Assembly (NCBI RefSeq): GCF_018986915.1
Contig: NZ_CP076723.1
Coordinates: forward strand, 1,335,501-1,399,500
Length of the DNA: 64,000 bases
Direction: 5' to 3'
From: Geomonas oryzisoli
GTDB taxonomy: Bacteria > Desulfobacterota > Desulfuromonadia > Geobacterales > Geobacteraceae
Below the pieces are notes generated by a model. It was not told the DNA's origin. It did not search any database and worked only from the letters and a program-made list of their open reading frames with translations. Position numbers and translations under genes: made by a program. Positions 16,972 through 26,678 of this stretch are shown one piece after another; the first letter of the stretch is position 1, and the number at the start of each line of letters is the position of its first letter.

Positions 16972-19900
16972 ATGGTCAGAATACGCACTTTGAGTACTTG
17001 GAGGTGGTTGTTCCCGCTGCTGGGCATGATGTTGGTCCTGAGTGGGCAGACGGCCTGGGCTGCACCTACGGTTACGGCGAAGAGCCCGGCGGACGGCGCG
17101 AGCAATGTGTCTGCCAACACGGCCGTCACGGCGACGTTCAGCGAGGCGATGGATCCACAGACCATCACCAGCGGCAGTTTCACCTTGGCGAAAAAGGTCG
17201 GGATAAAGGCTGTTGCCGCTGGTGGATATCACACTGTGGCATTGAAAAACGATGGGACGGTGGCGGTGTGGGGGGATAACTCGTACGGCCAATTGGGCGT
17301 ACCGGCAGGTCTCAGCGGTGTTACCGCCGTCGCCGCGGGTAGTTATCATACGGTTGCGTTGAAAAGCAACGGGACGGTTGTCTGCTGGGGGAATAACGGA
17401 AACGGGCAAACGAGCATCCCTGAAGGTCTGAGCGGTGTTACCGCTATAGCTGCTGGGTATTCCCATTCAGTGGCACTTAAAAGCGATGGGACGGTTGTCG
17501 CCTGGGGGAATGGCGGAGACGGCCAAACGAGAGTACCGGCAGGTCTCAGCGGCGTTTCGGCCATTGCCGCTGGTGGTTACCACACAGTTGCACTGAAAAA
17601 CGATGGGACGGTTGTGGCGTGGGGGTATAACGGAAGCGGCCAAACGAACGTACCTGCAGGTCTTAGCGGTGTTGCCGCCATCACCGCAGGTGATTCCAGT
17701 ACTGTTGCGCTGAAAGCAGACGGGACGGTTATCGCGTGGGGGGATAACGAATACGGCGAAACGAGTGTCCCGGAGGGCCTTAGTGGTGTAGCCGCCATCG
17801 CCGCTGGCGCTTTCCATACCATCGCGCTTAAAAACAATGGAACGCTTGTGGCCTGGGGAAATAACATGGTTGGCCAGGCGAGCGTACCCGCAGGTCTCAG
17901 CGGGGTCGCCGCCATCGCCGCTGGCTACTATTACAATGTTGCCCTGAAAAACGACGGTACAGTAGTCGCTTGGGCAGACAATGGGTATGGTCAAGCCAGT
18001 GTTCCTGCTGCCCTCAATGGTGTTGCCTCCATCGCAACAAATTTGTTTCATTCCGCTGCGGTGAAAAATGACGGGACCATTGCCTCCTGGGGGTACAACA
18101 GTAACGGACAAACGAATGTCCCCCTAGGGCTCAGCGGTGTTACCTCTACCGCCGCTGGTTGTTATCATACTGTGGCACTAAAAAATGATGGGACGGTGGT
18201 CGCGTGGGGGGGGGACGGTTTTGGACAAGCGAGCGTGCCTGTCGGTCTCAGCAGTGTTGCCTCCATTGCAGCCGGCTGTTACCACACTGTTGCGTTGAAA
18301 AAGGACGGAACCGTTGTCGCATGGGGGGGGGGCGAACCAGCGAGTGTTCCCACTGGTCTCAGCGGTGTTGTCTCCATCGCCGCTGGTGGTAGGCATACGG
18401 TTGCACTGAAAAGCGACGGGACAGTCGTAGCCTGGGGGGACAATGGCTACGGACAAACGAACGTCCCTGCGGGTTTAAGCGGTGTTGCCGCTATCGCCGC
18501 TGGTGACCTTTACACTGTTGCACTGAAGAACGACGGGACTGTTGTTGCCTGGGGTGACAACGAATTTGGCCAAGCGAGCGTACCAACTGGTCTCAGCGGT
18601 GTTGCCGCCATAGCGGCTGGTTCCAGTCACACCGCTGCGCTGAAAAACGATGGAACGGTTGTCGCCTGGGGGAGCAACTCAGTTGGCCAAACAAATGTTC
18701 CAGCGGGGCTCGGCGGTGTGGCCGCCATTGCCTTAGGGGGGGAGCACACTCTTGCCCTGCTCAAGGACGGTACTGTGGTCGTGTGGGGGGATTTAAATGA
18801 TGTCCCCACCTCGCCCTATGAAACCGCCGTGTCCGGTGCGGTCTCCTATGACTCGGTCACCAAAACAGCCACATTCACCCCATCTTCTCCTCTCTCCCAG
18901 AACGTTACCTTGAACGCCGTGGTCAATACCGGCACCCGCAGCGCTGCCGGGGCACATCCGGCTGCCGATACCTCCTGGAGCTTCAGCGTACCCATCTACG
19001 GCCCGACCTATCCTCCCCCCGGCGGCGTGACGCGCACCGACACCGGTGCGGAAGGGGCCATCGGCCGCTCGGGCGGCATGACCTGGACCTTCGACAACGT
19101 GGCCCTTGCCGCCACCAACCCGACCTGGTGGGGACCGGCGGCGAACGAGATCAAGATCTCCTTCGACGGCAGCACCTATACGGGCAACGAAATCCACACG
19201 TACCAGGCGGCTCAGTCCAACCTCCCCAACGGTATCGCGGTCTGGACCGGCCAGACATCGGTCCAGGGGATCCCGATCTACACCCGCTTCACGCTGACGC
19301 TGAAGAAGACCGACAATACCCCCCTGGCCCTGACCACGGCAACGAACTACGGGCTTGCGGCCAGTGTGGGCGCCATCGTCCCGGTCACCTACGGCCAGGC
19401 CTTCAAGGCCAACTTCATCTTCGAGGCCGCAACCAGTCCGGCCGGACCGTTCCAACCGGCATACAACCTGTTCGACACCTACCATTCGGCGTACAGCCTG
19501 AACTACAGCGTCTACAGCTCTTTCACCGCAGGCTTCTACTACAAAAACGACGCTCCCAGCGTAGCCGGGTCAGCCGACCTCGTAATCCAGAAAGGTGGAA
19601 GCGGAACCTATCTCTTCACGTTAGCCGACAGCGACAACGGCACCGGCAGTCTTGCCATCTCGGCAACCTCTTCCAACCAGACCCTTATCCCCAACGCCAA
19701 CCTCGTCCTTGGCGGCAGTGGGGCGGATCGTAGCCTGACGGTGACGGCCGCAGCCGGCCTGACCGGGAGCGCCCAGGTCACCATCAGCATCTCCGACGGC
19801 ATCTCGACCACCACGAAGGTCGTGAACGTGCTGGTCAATTCGCCTCCGCAGCTTACCGCCAACAACCAGCTTCTAGCGGACCGTGGGGCTTCCGCCGCCG

Positions 19901-22900
19901 TGACCAGTGCCGTGCTGCAGTCCACCGACGCCGAAAGCACCACGGCGCAGATCGTCTACACCCTCGCCGCCGGCGGCGGCAACGGCGGACCTCCCCACGA
20001 GGGAACACTGAAGCTCGCCGGCGCCGATCTTGCGCCGAGCGCGACTTTCACGCAGAAGGACATCGACGACGGGCGGCTGCAGTACGTTCACAACGGCAAC
20101 TGCAGTCTGAACGACGATTTCCAGTTCAGCGTGAAGGACAGTCAAGGCGCGTCCATCCCCACCGGGACCTACACAAGCTACTCGTTCCGGATCGCCATCA
20201 ACCATCCCAACCGTCTGCCCGTCGCTGTCAATGGCAGCGCCGGCGCCTCCATGGGAAGGCCCCTCACCGGAACGCTTGCGGCAACAAACGACGACTGCAC
20301 GCCCCAGTCGCTCACCTTCCGGATTCTCGCGAACCCTTCCAAGGGAACCGTGGAAATAACCAATGCCAGCACCGGCGCGTTCACGTACACTCCTAACGCC
20401 GGGGCCAACGGGTCCGACAGCTTCCTCTTCCAGGTCAATGACGGTCTGGCCGACGCCGCCGCGCCCGGTACCTTCTTCATCAACATCGCCAACCAGGCTC
20501 CGGTGCCGGTGGCCGTCACTTCGACTACGGCTGAAAACACGACTCTGGCCGGCATCCTCACGGCTACGGATTACGATCTTCCGGCGCAGCAGCTGACCTA
20601 TGCCGTTGCAACTAACGGCAGCAAAGGGGTCGCGACGATCGTCGATCCCGCCGCCGGGACCTTCACCTACACTCCCAACGACGGTGCGTTCGGTACCGAT
20701 ACCTTCACCTTTACGGCCAGCGACGGGCTGCTCACTTCCGCGCCTGCCACCTGCACCGTCAACATTCACCCGCAACTGAAGAGCGGCCGCATTCTGGTGA
20801 CCAACGGCCAGACCCAAACCTCCGGCGGCAGCATCGCCATTTACGATCCGACGACGCACCAGCAGGGAACTTTTGCTTCTGGCGGTCAGCTCAGCAATCC
20901 GCGCGGCATCGCATTGGAAGCGAACGGCAACCTGGTGGTGGTGGACGAGAACAACGGTGTCCTCCGTGTCGACCGCTTTACCGGCGACCAGTCCAGCGTG
21001 GTCGCCCCCGGTGTCTTCTCCATGCCGATCGGGATCGCGGTGGAGCGTTCCGGCGAGCTCCTGGTCGGGACCACCGCAGGGCTGTACCGGGTGAATCCCG
21101 GGACCGGAGCTGCCGACACCATCTTCTCCGGCAACCAGATCGACTTCCCGGCCGGCGTGAGGGTGTCTGCCAATGGCGACATTCTGGTCACAGACGTCGG
21201 GGCGTTCGCCGGTAAACCGAGCCAGGTACTGCGGATCGATCCGGAGACCGGCGCCCAGACCGTCATCTCGGACGGCGGCAACCTCGCCGTCCCCGCTGAC
21301 CTTGCCCTTCTCGATGACGGCCGCATCGTGGTCGCCGACGGCCCCATGGGCACCAACAACGTCATCGCCATCAACCCGACCAGCGGTGCTCAGCAGATCC
21401 TCACCGCTGGCGGCAGCATAGCGGCTCCCAGCGGCATCACCTATGCCGGCGGCAAGGTTCTTGTGGCAAGTGCCGGTAATGCATCGGTAGTCTCGGTGGA
21501 CCCGACCACAGGTGCACAGGCCGTCCTCACCTCTGGGGGGGCAATCACCAACCCGTTCGGTATCGCCGTAGTGGCACTGGATGAGACGGCACCGGTGACG
21601 AGCCCGGTACCGGGTGAAGGTACCTACAGCTCGGCCCAGAGTGTGGCCCTCAGCTGCAACGACGGCACCGGGAGCGGCTGCGTCACGACCATGTATTGCC
21701 TCGGCACCGGTTGCACCCCGGGTACGGCCTACAAGGACCCGATCGTAATGTCCGCATCGGGCGTGATCCGCTTCTTCTCCAGCGACAAGGCCGGCAATGC
21801 CGAGGGCATTCGGTCGGCGACGTACACCATCATTTACCCGCCGACCATATCCGGCACCCCCGCAACCGGGGTGACCGCCGGGAACCTGTTCAGCTTTACT
21901 CCGACGGCCACCAATGCCGTCAGCTTTACCATCACCGGTAAGCCGTCCTGGGCAACCTTCGACAGCGCGACCGGGACGCTCAGCGGGATTCCCACCAACA
22001 GTAACGCCGGGACCTACCCGGGCATCGTCATCAGCGCCAGCAACAGTTCGGGTTCGGCCTCACTGTCAGCCTTCACCATTACAGTTTCCACTGCCGCCGT
22101 GAACGGTTCCTGCGGTTCGGCCCATGGCAGCGTAGTCAGTTCCGTGCCCGCGGCAAACCTGTGCACCGACGGGACCCCCTCTGCGGTCAGCGGCAGCGGC
22201 CCGTGGAGTTGGAGATGCAGTGGGCTCTACGGTGGCGCCACAGGTTATTGCTCGGCCACCAAGCTCGCCAGCACGATTCCTGCCGTCGTAACCGGGCTCC
22301 CCACCGGCGATTACACCGGGGGCAAAGAGGGAACTGCCTTCACCGTGAAACGCACGGATGGCACCGGCACCGCGGTGACAGCGTACACCGGCACCGCAAC
22401 CAGGTTCACCGAAACCACGGCACTGAAACCCAACACGATCTACAAATACAGCGTCTCCTCTGACAACGATCCGTCCCAGACGGTGTTTATGACAGTGAGA
22501 ACGCCTCTGTACAACGGTTGGAACATCATCGCTGTTCCCTACGACACGACCGGGGTTGCGCCGGCAACGCTCTTTGGTAATTCGGTCAGTTCCGTGTACC
22601 AATGGGTTCCGACTGGTGCCACTGCGGAAAGCAGCAACACGGTTCTTGGTTCGTACAGCATCGCGGCATCGCTCCAGCCCGGCAATGGCTACTTCGTCAA
22701 GACCAGCAGTGGTGCCACCACGTTGGCCTATAACGGAACCAGCGCCCCCCAGAGCGTGAACGTCACTCTCAAACCCGGCTGGACCATGGTCGCGAATCCG
22801 AACAGTACAGTCAAAAGCGACATAGCGATCAATTGGCTGATCGATGGAGCGGCTTTGGGCAACGCGGTAATCAGTAACAAAATAGGCGGCGGCATCTACT

Positions 22901-23022
22901 GGTGGAACGGAACCACCTATGACTCGTGGTCCATTGTGAGCGGGAACCCGCAGGTCGAGCCGTGGAAAGGATACTGGATCTTGAACCTCGATACCGTCAA
23001 CCACGTCCTTACCATCAAGTAG
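16972..23022 (+). CDS. Giant secreted protein with 14 RCC1-type repeats, cadherin-like and NHL-like modules
   Basis: 2016 residues from the ATG at 16972 (AGGAGGAG upstream). Signal peptide 1-30 (cleavage at AWA-APT). A Big_5-type Ig-like domain starts at 31 but is interrupted after about residue 75 by 14 RCC1-type ~39-residue repeats (76-610), then resumes (AVSGAVSYDSVTKTATFTPSSPLS). Next come Cadherin_3-like (TQKDIDDGRLQYVHNG) and two cadherin-like/VCBS-like domains, an NHL-like propeller (about 1265-1530), a chitobiase-C-terminal-like domain (PGEGTYSSAQSVALSC), a putative Ig domain (He_PIG-like), a Cys-containing module, and a C-terminal beta module. No catalytic site is recognisable. It is followed in order by two small exported proteins and an exosortase-like enzyme, but its own C-terminus lacks a sorting tail. 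Confidence 0.9.
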   Translation: MVRIRTLSTWRWLFPLLGMMLVLSGQTAWAAPTVTAKSPADGASNVSANTAVTATFSEAMDPQTITSGSFTLAKKVGIKAVAAGGYHTVALKNDGTVAVWGDNSYGQLGVPAGLSGVTAVAAGSYHTVALKSNGTVVCWGNNGNGQTSIPEGLSGVTAIAAGYSHSVALKSDGTVVAWGNGGDGQTRVPAGLSGVSAIAAGGYHTVALKNDGTVVAWGYNGSGQTNVPAGLSGVAAITAGDSSTVALKADGTVIAWGDNEYGETSVPEGLSGVAAIAAGAFHTIALKNNGTLVAWGNNMVGQASVPAGLSGVAAIAAGYYYNVALKNDGTVVAWADNGYGQASVPAALNGVASIATNLFHSAAVKNDGTIASWGYNSNGQTNVPLGLSGVTSTAAGCYHTVALKNDGTVVAWGGDGFGQASVPVGLSSVASIAAGCYHTVALKKDGTVVAWGGGEPASVPTGLSGVVSIAAGGRHTVALKSDGTVVAWGDNGYGQTNVPAGLSGVAAIAAGDLYTVALKNDGTVVAWGDNEFGQASVPTGLSGVAAIAAGSSHTAALKNDGTVVAWGSNSVGQTNVPAGLGGVAAIALGGEHTLALLKDGTVVVWGDLNDVPTSPYETAVSGAVSYDSVTKTATFTPSSPLSQNVTLNAVVNTGTRSAAGAHPAADTSWSFSVPIYGPTYPPPGGVTRTDTGAEGAIGRSGGMTWTFDNVALAATNPTWWGPAANEIKISFDGSTYTGNEIHTYQAAQSNLPNGIAVWTGQTSVQGIPIYTRFTLTLKKTDNTPLALTTATNYGLAASVGAIVPVTYGQAFKANFIFEAATSPAGPFQPAYNLFDTYHSAYSLNYSVYSSFTAGFYYKNDAPSVAGSADLVIQKGGSGTYLFTLADSDNGTGSLAISATSSNQTLIPNANLVLGGSGADRSLTVTAAAGLTGSAQVTISISDGISTTTKVVNVLVNSPPQLTANNQLLADRGASAAVTSAVLQSTDAESTTAQIVYTLAAGGGNGGPPHEGTLKLAGADLAPSATFTQKDIDDGRLQYVHNGNCSLNDDFQFSVKDSQGASIPTGTYTSYSFRIAINHPNRLPVAVNGSAGASMGRPLTGTLAATNDDCTPQSLTFRILANPSKGTVEITNASTGAFTYTPNAGANGSDSFLFQVNDGLADAAAPGTFFINIANQAPVPVAVTSTTAENTTLAGILTATDYDLPAQQLTYAVATNGSKGVATIVDPAAGTFTYTPNDGAFGTDTFTFTASDGLLTSAPATCTVNIHPQLKSGRILVTNGQTQTSGGSIAIYDPTTHQQGTFASGGQLSNPRGIALEANGNLVVVDENNGVLRVDRFTGDQSSVVAPGVFSMPIGIAVERSGELLVGTTAGLYRVNPGTGAADTIFSGNQIDFPAGVRVSANGDILVTDVGAFAGKPSQVLRIDPETGAQTVISDGGNLAVPADLALLDDGRIVVADGPMGTNNVIAINPTSGAQQILTAGGSIAAPSGITYAGGKVLVASAGNASVVSVDPTTGAQAVLTSGGAITNPFGIAVVALDETAPVTSPVPGEGTYSSAQSVALSCNDGTGSGCVTTMYCLGTGCTPGTAYKDPIVMSASGVIRFFSSDKAGNAEGIRSATYTIIYPPTISGTPATGVTAGNLFSFTPTATNAVSFTITGKPSWATFDSATGTLSGIPTNSNAGTYPGIVISASNSSGSASLSAFTITVSTAAVNGSCGSAHGSVVSSVPAANLCTDGTPSAVSGSGPWSWRCSGLYGGATGYCSATKLASTIPAVVTGLPTGDYTGGKEGTAFTVKRTDGTGTAVTAYTGTATRFTETTALKPNTIYKYSVSSDNDPSQTVFMTVRTPLYNGWNIIAVPYDTTGVAPATLFGNSVSSVYQWVPTGATAESSNTVLGSYSIAASLQPGNGYFVKTSSGATTLAYNGTSAPQSVNVTLKPGWTMVANPNSTVKSDIAINWLIDGAALGNAVISNKIGGGIYWWNGTTYDSWSIVSGNPQVEPWKGYWILNLDTVNHVLTIK
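17197..18807 (+). repeat. 14 tandem 117-bp repeats encoding RCC1-type blades
   Basis: The 39-residue unit reads GV(A/T)AIAAG.YHTVALKNDGTVVAWG...GQ..VPAGLS. Thirteen units keep nearly exact length (one is 37 residues) and the fourteenth is truncated into the returning Ig-like domain. Divergence between units is low, pointing to recent internal duplication. Confidence 0.9.
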
Positions 23023-23031
23023 GAGCATCAG

Positions 23032-23538
23032 GTGACCCGTGCTTTTGCCATAACTGCCGTGCTGCTTGCCCTGACCACCGTGGCGGCCATGGGCTTCGAG
23101 CCCATGACCGCCACGGTCCGGGTGTCGAGCGGGCAGCTGTACGACTACGTGGTCCTGGCAGAACATCAAAAGGCCACCGACGGCTTCGACAATGCCTATG
23201 ACATCATCTCCCCCGGCAACCTGAACGCCGACATGGGGGAGCCTTTCATCAGCGCCGTGGTCAGTCACCCCGAGTGGCGCCCGGCCAGGGAGCTGCGAGG
23301 AGACACCCGGCCGCCTGCCAAACAAAAGCAGTGGGACGTAAGCATCACCACGAGTCTGCCCAAGGGGACGCCCCTTGTGGTCGGCATCGTGCCTGAGCAG
23401 AGTCAGCTTCCGAAGCAGGTAAGGGTTTCCGCAAAAGAGGGGAACAGGCAGGTCGAACTTACCAAGAACGAGTACATACTTTCTGCTCCTGGACCGGGTT
23501 CGGTCGCCAGACTCCAGATAGTCGCGGAGCAGCCGTAA
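23032..23538 (+). CDS. Exported protein of unknown function in the exosortase cluster
   Basis: 168 residues with a signal peptide (MTRAFAITAVLLALTTVAAMG; GTG start). I do not recognise a family. The mature part is predicted mostly beta with a central polar Pro/Arg-rich loop (RELRGDTRPPAKQKQ) and no cysteines, no C-terminal sorting tail and no lipobox. It starts 10 bp after the giant RCC1-repeat gene and 15 bp before the 64-residue gene, so it is co-transcribed with both. A role in stabilising or presenting the giant protein is possible but only inferred from position. Confidence 0.7.
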   Translation: MTRAFAITAVLLALTTVAAMGFEPMTATVRVSSGQLYDYVVLAEHQKATDGFDNAYDIISPGNLNADMGEPFISAVVSHPEWRPARELRGDTRPPAKQKQWDVSITTSLPKGTPLVVGIVPEQSQLPKQVRVSAKEGNRQVELTKNEYILSAPGPGSVARLQIVAEQP

Positions 23539-23552
23539 AAGGGGATACGACA

Positions 23553-23747
23553 ATGAAACTGACAGTACAAAAAATCGTGGAAAGCGCGGCTTTGATCCTT
23601 GTCGCAGGACTCAACCTCTGCTCCTCGTGCTGGGCCGGCCCTCCGGCTCCTCCGGTCATTCCTGCCACGCCGGTGGGCAGTGCGGAGATGAGCGCTGTGA
23701 CCGTAGCAGCGGTAGCCGCCTACGGATTCTGGAAGAGCCGCAAGTAA
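23553..23747 (+). CDS. 64-residue exported peptide with a C-terminal sorting-signal-like tail
   Basis: The protein has a signal peptide (about residues 1-28, ending CWA), a short Pro-rich mature stretch (GPPAPPVIPATPVGSAEM), then a hydrophobic stretch (about 46-60) and a basic end KSRK. That last part has the tripartite form of exosortase substrates (motif, membrane helix, basic tail), though it does not match the named PEP-CTERM or IPTLxxWG signals. Only about 20 residues would remain after both processing events. It lies 6 bp upstream of the exosortase-like gene, as expected for a dedicated substrate. It could instead be a simple two-helix membrane peptide. Confidence 0.65.
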   Translation: MKLTVQKIVESAALILVAGLNLCSSCWAGPPAPPVIPATPVGSAEMSAVTVAAVAAYGFWKSRK

Positions 23748-23753
23748 GAACCG

Positions 23754-24767
23754 ATGACAGATGCCGCACAGACGCAGAGTGCAAAGGGGCACCCTGGCAC
23801 CTTTTTCGCCATCGCCTTCATCTGGTGCACCATCACCGCGGTGACCCTTCTGGGCAACCTCCCCGAAGGTTACTGGACGGCCTGGCGCAACCTGACCATG
23901 GCGGTTACCACGGCTCTTGGAACCGTGCTCGGGATAGCCACGTCCGGGACGGGAGACGTTCTGACCGTGAACGGGTTTGCCATGCGCATCATCAGGCAGT
24001 GCACGGCTGCCGACTACATTGTCATAGTGGCTTCAGCCATGCTGCTGTACGTGCGTCACCGCATCGGCTACCGCCTCCTTGGCGTCGTCGTTGCCGTGCC
24101 GGTGATTGTGCTTGCCAATGCCTGCCGCCTGATGGTCACCGGCGTGATCGGCTCTGTCTCTGTCGCTGCCTTCAACCTTTTTCACGACTACCTCTGGGTC
24201 ATAGCCTTCGCTCTCCTGGTCTTTTCCATATGGAAGTTCTGGGTGGACGGGGGCTTCTCTGTCTCCAAAGACACCGCACGGCGGGTGGGACAGGTCATCG
24301 CTGTCTCACTCGCCGCCTACGCCCTGCTCCTGCTCCTTCGCGAACCTTACGGCAAGGTTTTGGCCGCAACCAGCAGTACTTTTTACAGGCTGCTCAGTCA
24401 CGAGACTCTCTCCGCCATCATACTTGACGGAGAGGTCATGGTGTACCGGGGGGCGGAAGTCGTCATTCCGTTGGACAACATGATGGAACAGGTGAACCAG
24501 GCGATTTATCTGGGACTGATGTTCCCGCTCCAGAAAAAGGGGGACTGGCAGATGGCAGGCATGACCCTGTTTGGAGCGGGATTCATCTTCGTTTTGAGCG
24601 CGTTCTTCATCACCATGGGGTGTCTTCAGGCTGTCGCCTCTGGAGAACTCGGACTCTTCTCTTTTCTGGCGATCGGCAGCGTCGTCCATCTGGCCTTGCC
24701 GATGTCGATCTACTGGATCATTGCCAGCCTTCGTTCACCTGGTCCTGAAGCCGAAGTCAGTCTCTGA
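23754..24767 (+). CDS. Exosortase/archaeosortase-family enzyme
   Basis: 337 residues with about eight membrane helices. The catalytic triad pattern of the family is visible: Cys83 in IIRQCTAADY, Arg125 in NACRLMVTG and His144 in FHDYLWV. Exosortases are membrane transpeptidases that cut a C-terminal sorting tail and attach the protein to an acceptor. The last ~150 residues form an additional soluble loop (LDGEVMVYRGAEVVIPLDNMMEQ) and three more helices not present in minimal exosortases. It follows a 64-residue candidate substrate by 6 bp and ends a four-gene unit headed by the giant RCC1-repeat protein. Subfamily not assignable by eye. Confidence 0.8.
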   Translation: MTDAAQTQSAKGHPGTFFAIAFIWCTITAVTLLGNLPEGYWTAWRNLTMAVTTALGTVLGIATSGTGDVLTVNGFAMRIIRQCTAADYIVIVASAMLLYVRHRIGYRLLGVVVAVPVIVLANACRLMVTGVIGSVSVAAFNLFHDYLWVIAFALLVFSIWKFWVDGGFSVSKDTARRVGQVIAVSLAAYALLLLLREPYGKVLAATSSTFYRLLSHETLSAIILDGEVMVYRGAEVVIPLDNMMEQVNQAIYLGLMFPLQKKGDWQMAGMTLFGAGFIFVLSAFFITMGCLQAVASGELGLFSFLAIGSVVHLALPMSIYWIIASLRSPGPEAEVSL

Positions 24768-24886
24768 GCACCGGTTGTCCCCAGTTGCACAACCTCCGCG
24801 CGACACCCCTTTTCCTTCACCCCCTCAGCACAAGGTTCCTGCTAGGGATGTAGAAGAGTTGAGAAAACGGTAACAGCGAGGCCCGG

Positions 24887-26449
24887 TTACTTTCCGGGCA
24901 TGCCCTTTTCACGCTTCCGGCGACGGTAGCTGATGCCCAGCTTGTCCAGACGCCAGCGCAGGGTGTTCGGGTTCATCCCGAGCAACTCGGCGGCGCCGCC
25001 GGGACCGTGGATCTTTCCGTTGGCGGCTTTCATGGCTTCGATGATGTGGGCAGACATCGCCTGGTCCAGTGTCGAAGGAGGAGGCGGCGCTGCGTTGCCG
25101 GCGGCAACGGTCTTTGCCTCTGCTGTATGGTTGGAGCCGATCAGGTCAAAGGCCAACGGCCCTCCGCGATGCCGGATCAGCTCACGCTCGACCAAGTTTT
25201 CCAACTCCCGTACATTACCGGGCCAATCGTATTCCATAAGCCGCAGCAGCGCCCCGGGGGCCACCGTGGGGGGAAGTGCCATGCCGAATTCCCTGCTTTT
25301 GACCGCGAGGAAATGGCGGGTCAAGGCGGGAATATCTTCTTTGCGCTGCCGCACCGGCGGTACGATGATGGGGAAGCCGCTCAACCGATACCACAGGTCC
25401 TCGCGGAAGCTCCCTTCCGTCATCATGCTCTGCAGGTTGCGGTGCGTGGCCGCGATCACTCTGATGTTGACGGGGATGGCTCTCTTGCCTCCCATCCTCT
25501 CCACCTCGTGATTTTGCAGCACCCGCAACAGCCGCACTTGGGCCGACAGCGGCAGCTCGCCGATCTCATCCAGGAAAATGGTTCCCCCGTCGGCACGCTC
25601 GAATCTCCCCCTGCTCTCGGCAAGGGCTCCGGTGAACGCTCCCCGCTCGTGACCGAACAGCTCGCTGTCGATGAGGCTGTCGGGGAGCGCGCCGCAATTC
25701 ACTTTTATGAACGGACCCTGCTTGCGCGGCGACGAAAAGTGGATGGCATTGGCTATCAGTTCCTTGCCGGTCCCAGTTTCGCCGAGGAGCAGTACCGTGT
25801 TGTTGAGCGGCGCCACCTGGCGCACCATCTCCATCACGTTGCGCAGCCCGGTGTTGGCTCCGATGATGTCTTCCGCGGCGCCGCCGTACAGCTCACGGTT
25901 CAGGAAGCGCTTGTCGTCCAGCAGCACCGCCTGGTAGCGCAGCACTTCCTCGTGGGCGAGGGCGTTGGCCAGCGCTATTGCAAACGGCTTAGCAATCCCA
26001 CCAATCAGCTCGACCTGCTCCGCCGTGTATCTCCCTTCCCCCCCCGCTCGCAGGACCAACCCGCCCAGTAGTTCTCCCCTGATCCTCAAGGGGACCATGA
26101 GGTCGGTAATACCTTTGTAATTCATTACCGGCGCTAAGGCTCGGAAGATCTCGTCATGTTCGGGGTCCACGATAAACGGTGCCGAGAAATTGCGAGCAGC
26201 GACCTTTTCCAGCAGTCCTTCAGGAAGCGGCAGGATCTCTTCCGGTACGGTGACATGGCCACTGTTCTCGAAGGCGTTGGCTATGCGCCTTACCGCTCCC
26301 AGTCGCTCGTCGAGGATGAAGAGGGTGAGCAGGTCTACCGGGATCTGAGTTCTCAGGTAGTCAAAGGCGCTGCTCACAGACTCATTGATATCGAGGCTGC
26401 TGCAGATTCTTAGGGTTATCTCTTTGATGAACTCATCGCTGTTGGTCAT
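24887..26449 (-). CDS. Sigma-54-dependent activator with GAF sensor domain
   Basis: 520 residues from the ATG at 26449 (GGAAGG upstream). Domains: GAF (about 15-175), AAA+ with [15 protein letters not shown] and [15 protein letters not shown] sensor, and a C-terminal Fis-type HTH ([22 protein letters not shown]). This is the FhlA/NorR-like architecture, in which the GAF domain binds a small effector. The gene is divergent from the azoreductase-efflux operon, whose sigma-54 promoter (26625-26640) and upstream dyad (26534-26573) lie in the shared 229-bp gap, so it almost certainly regulates that operon. Effector unknown; a quinone, nitro- or azo-compound would fit. Confidence 0.93.
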   Translation of the reverse strand: MTNSDEFIKEITLRICSSLDINESVSSAFDYLRTQIPVDLLTLFILDERLGAVRRIANAFENSGHVTVPEEILPLPEGLLEKVAARNFSAPFIVDPEHDEIFRALAPVMNYKGITDLMVPLRIRGELLGGLVLRAGGEGRYTAEQVELIGGIAKPFAIALANALAHEEVLRYQAVLLDDKRFLNRELYGGAAEDIIGANTGLRNVMEMVRQVAPLNNTVLLLGETGTGKELIANAIHFSSPRKQGPFIKVNCGALPDSLIDSELFGHERGAFTGALAESRGRFERADGGTIFLDEIGELPLSAQVRLLRVLQNHEVERMGGKRAIPVNIRVIAATHRNLQSMMTEGSFREDLWYRLSGFPIIVPPVRQRKEDIPALTRHFLAVKSREFGMALPPTVAPGALLRLMEYDWPGNVRELENLVERELIRHRGGPLAFDLIGSNHTAEAKTVAAGNAAPPPPSTLDQAMSAHIIEAMKAANGKIHGPGGAAELLGMNPNTLRWRLDKLGISYRRRKREKGMPGK

Positions 26450-26533
26450 TGTTGCCTTCCCTTCCTTGCTTCTTCGCCGCATCCCGTCGCTTGCATAGAT
26501 GCCCAATCACCAAATGCTGTAATCCTGCCTTGT

Positions 26534-26573
26534 TTCACAAAATACCACAACAGTTATTACGGCATATTGTGAA
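26534..26573. promoter_or_regulatory. Candidate activator-binding dyad (UAS) of the azoreductase-efflux operon
   Basis: TTCACAAAAT (26534-26543) and ATATTGTGAA (26564-26573) are inverted copies matching at 9 of 10 positions. The centre is about 98 bp upstream of the predicted sigma-54 start, a usual distance for an enhancer-type activator. Confidence 0.65.
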
Positions 26574-26624
26574 CATGACTTGAGCTTTCTTTGTAACACT
26601 TTGAAATCACGCCAAAACTATGGC

Positions 26625-26640
26625 TGGCATGGTCGTCGCT
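26625..26640 (+). promoter_or_regulatory. Sigma-54 promoter of the azoreductase-efflux operon
   Basis: TGGCATG-GTCG-TCGCT has GG and GC exactly 12 bp apart and deviates from TGGCACG-N4-TTGCW at two informative positions. Predicted start near 26651, 28 bp before the ATG. Confidence 0.7.
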
Positions 26641-26678
26641 ATGTGAGAGGCAAGAAATGCAACGGAAAGGATTACTTC

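Noticed and set aside
17197-18807. Regular spacing of near-identical units suggested a CRISPR-like array
   Set aside because: The units are 117 bp, fully coding in one frame, and translate to RCC1-type blades; there are no unique spacers.
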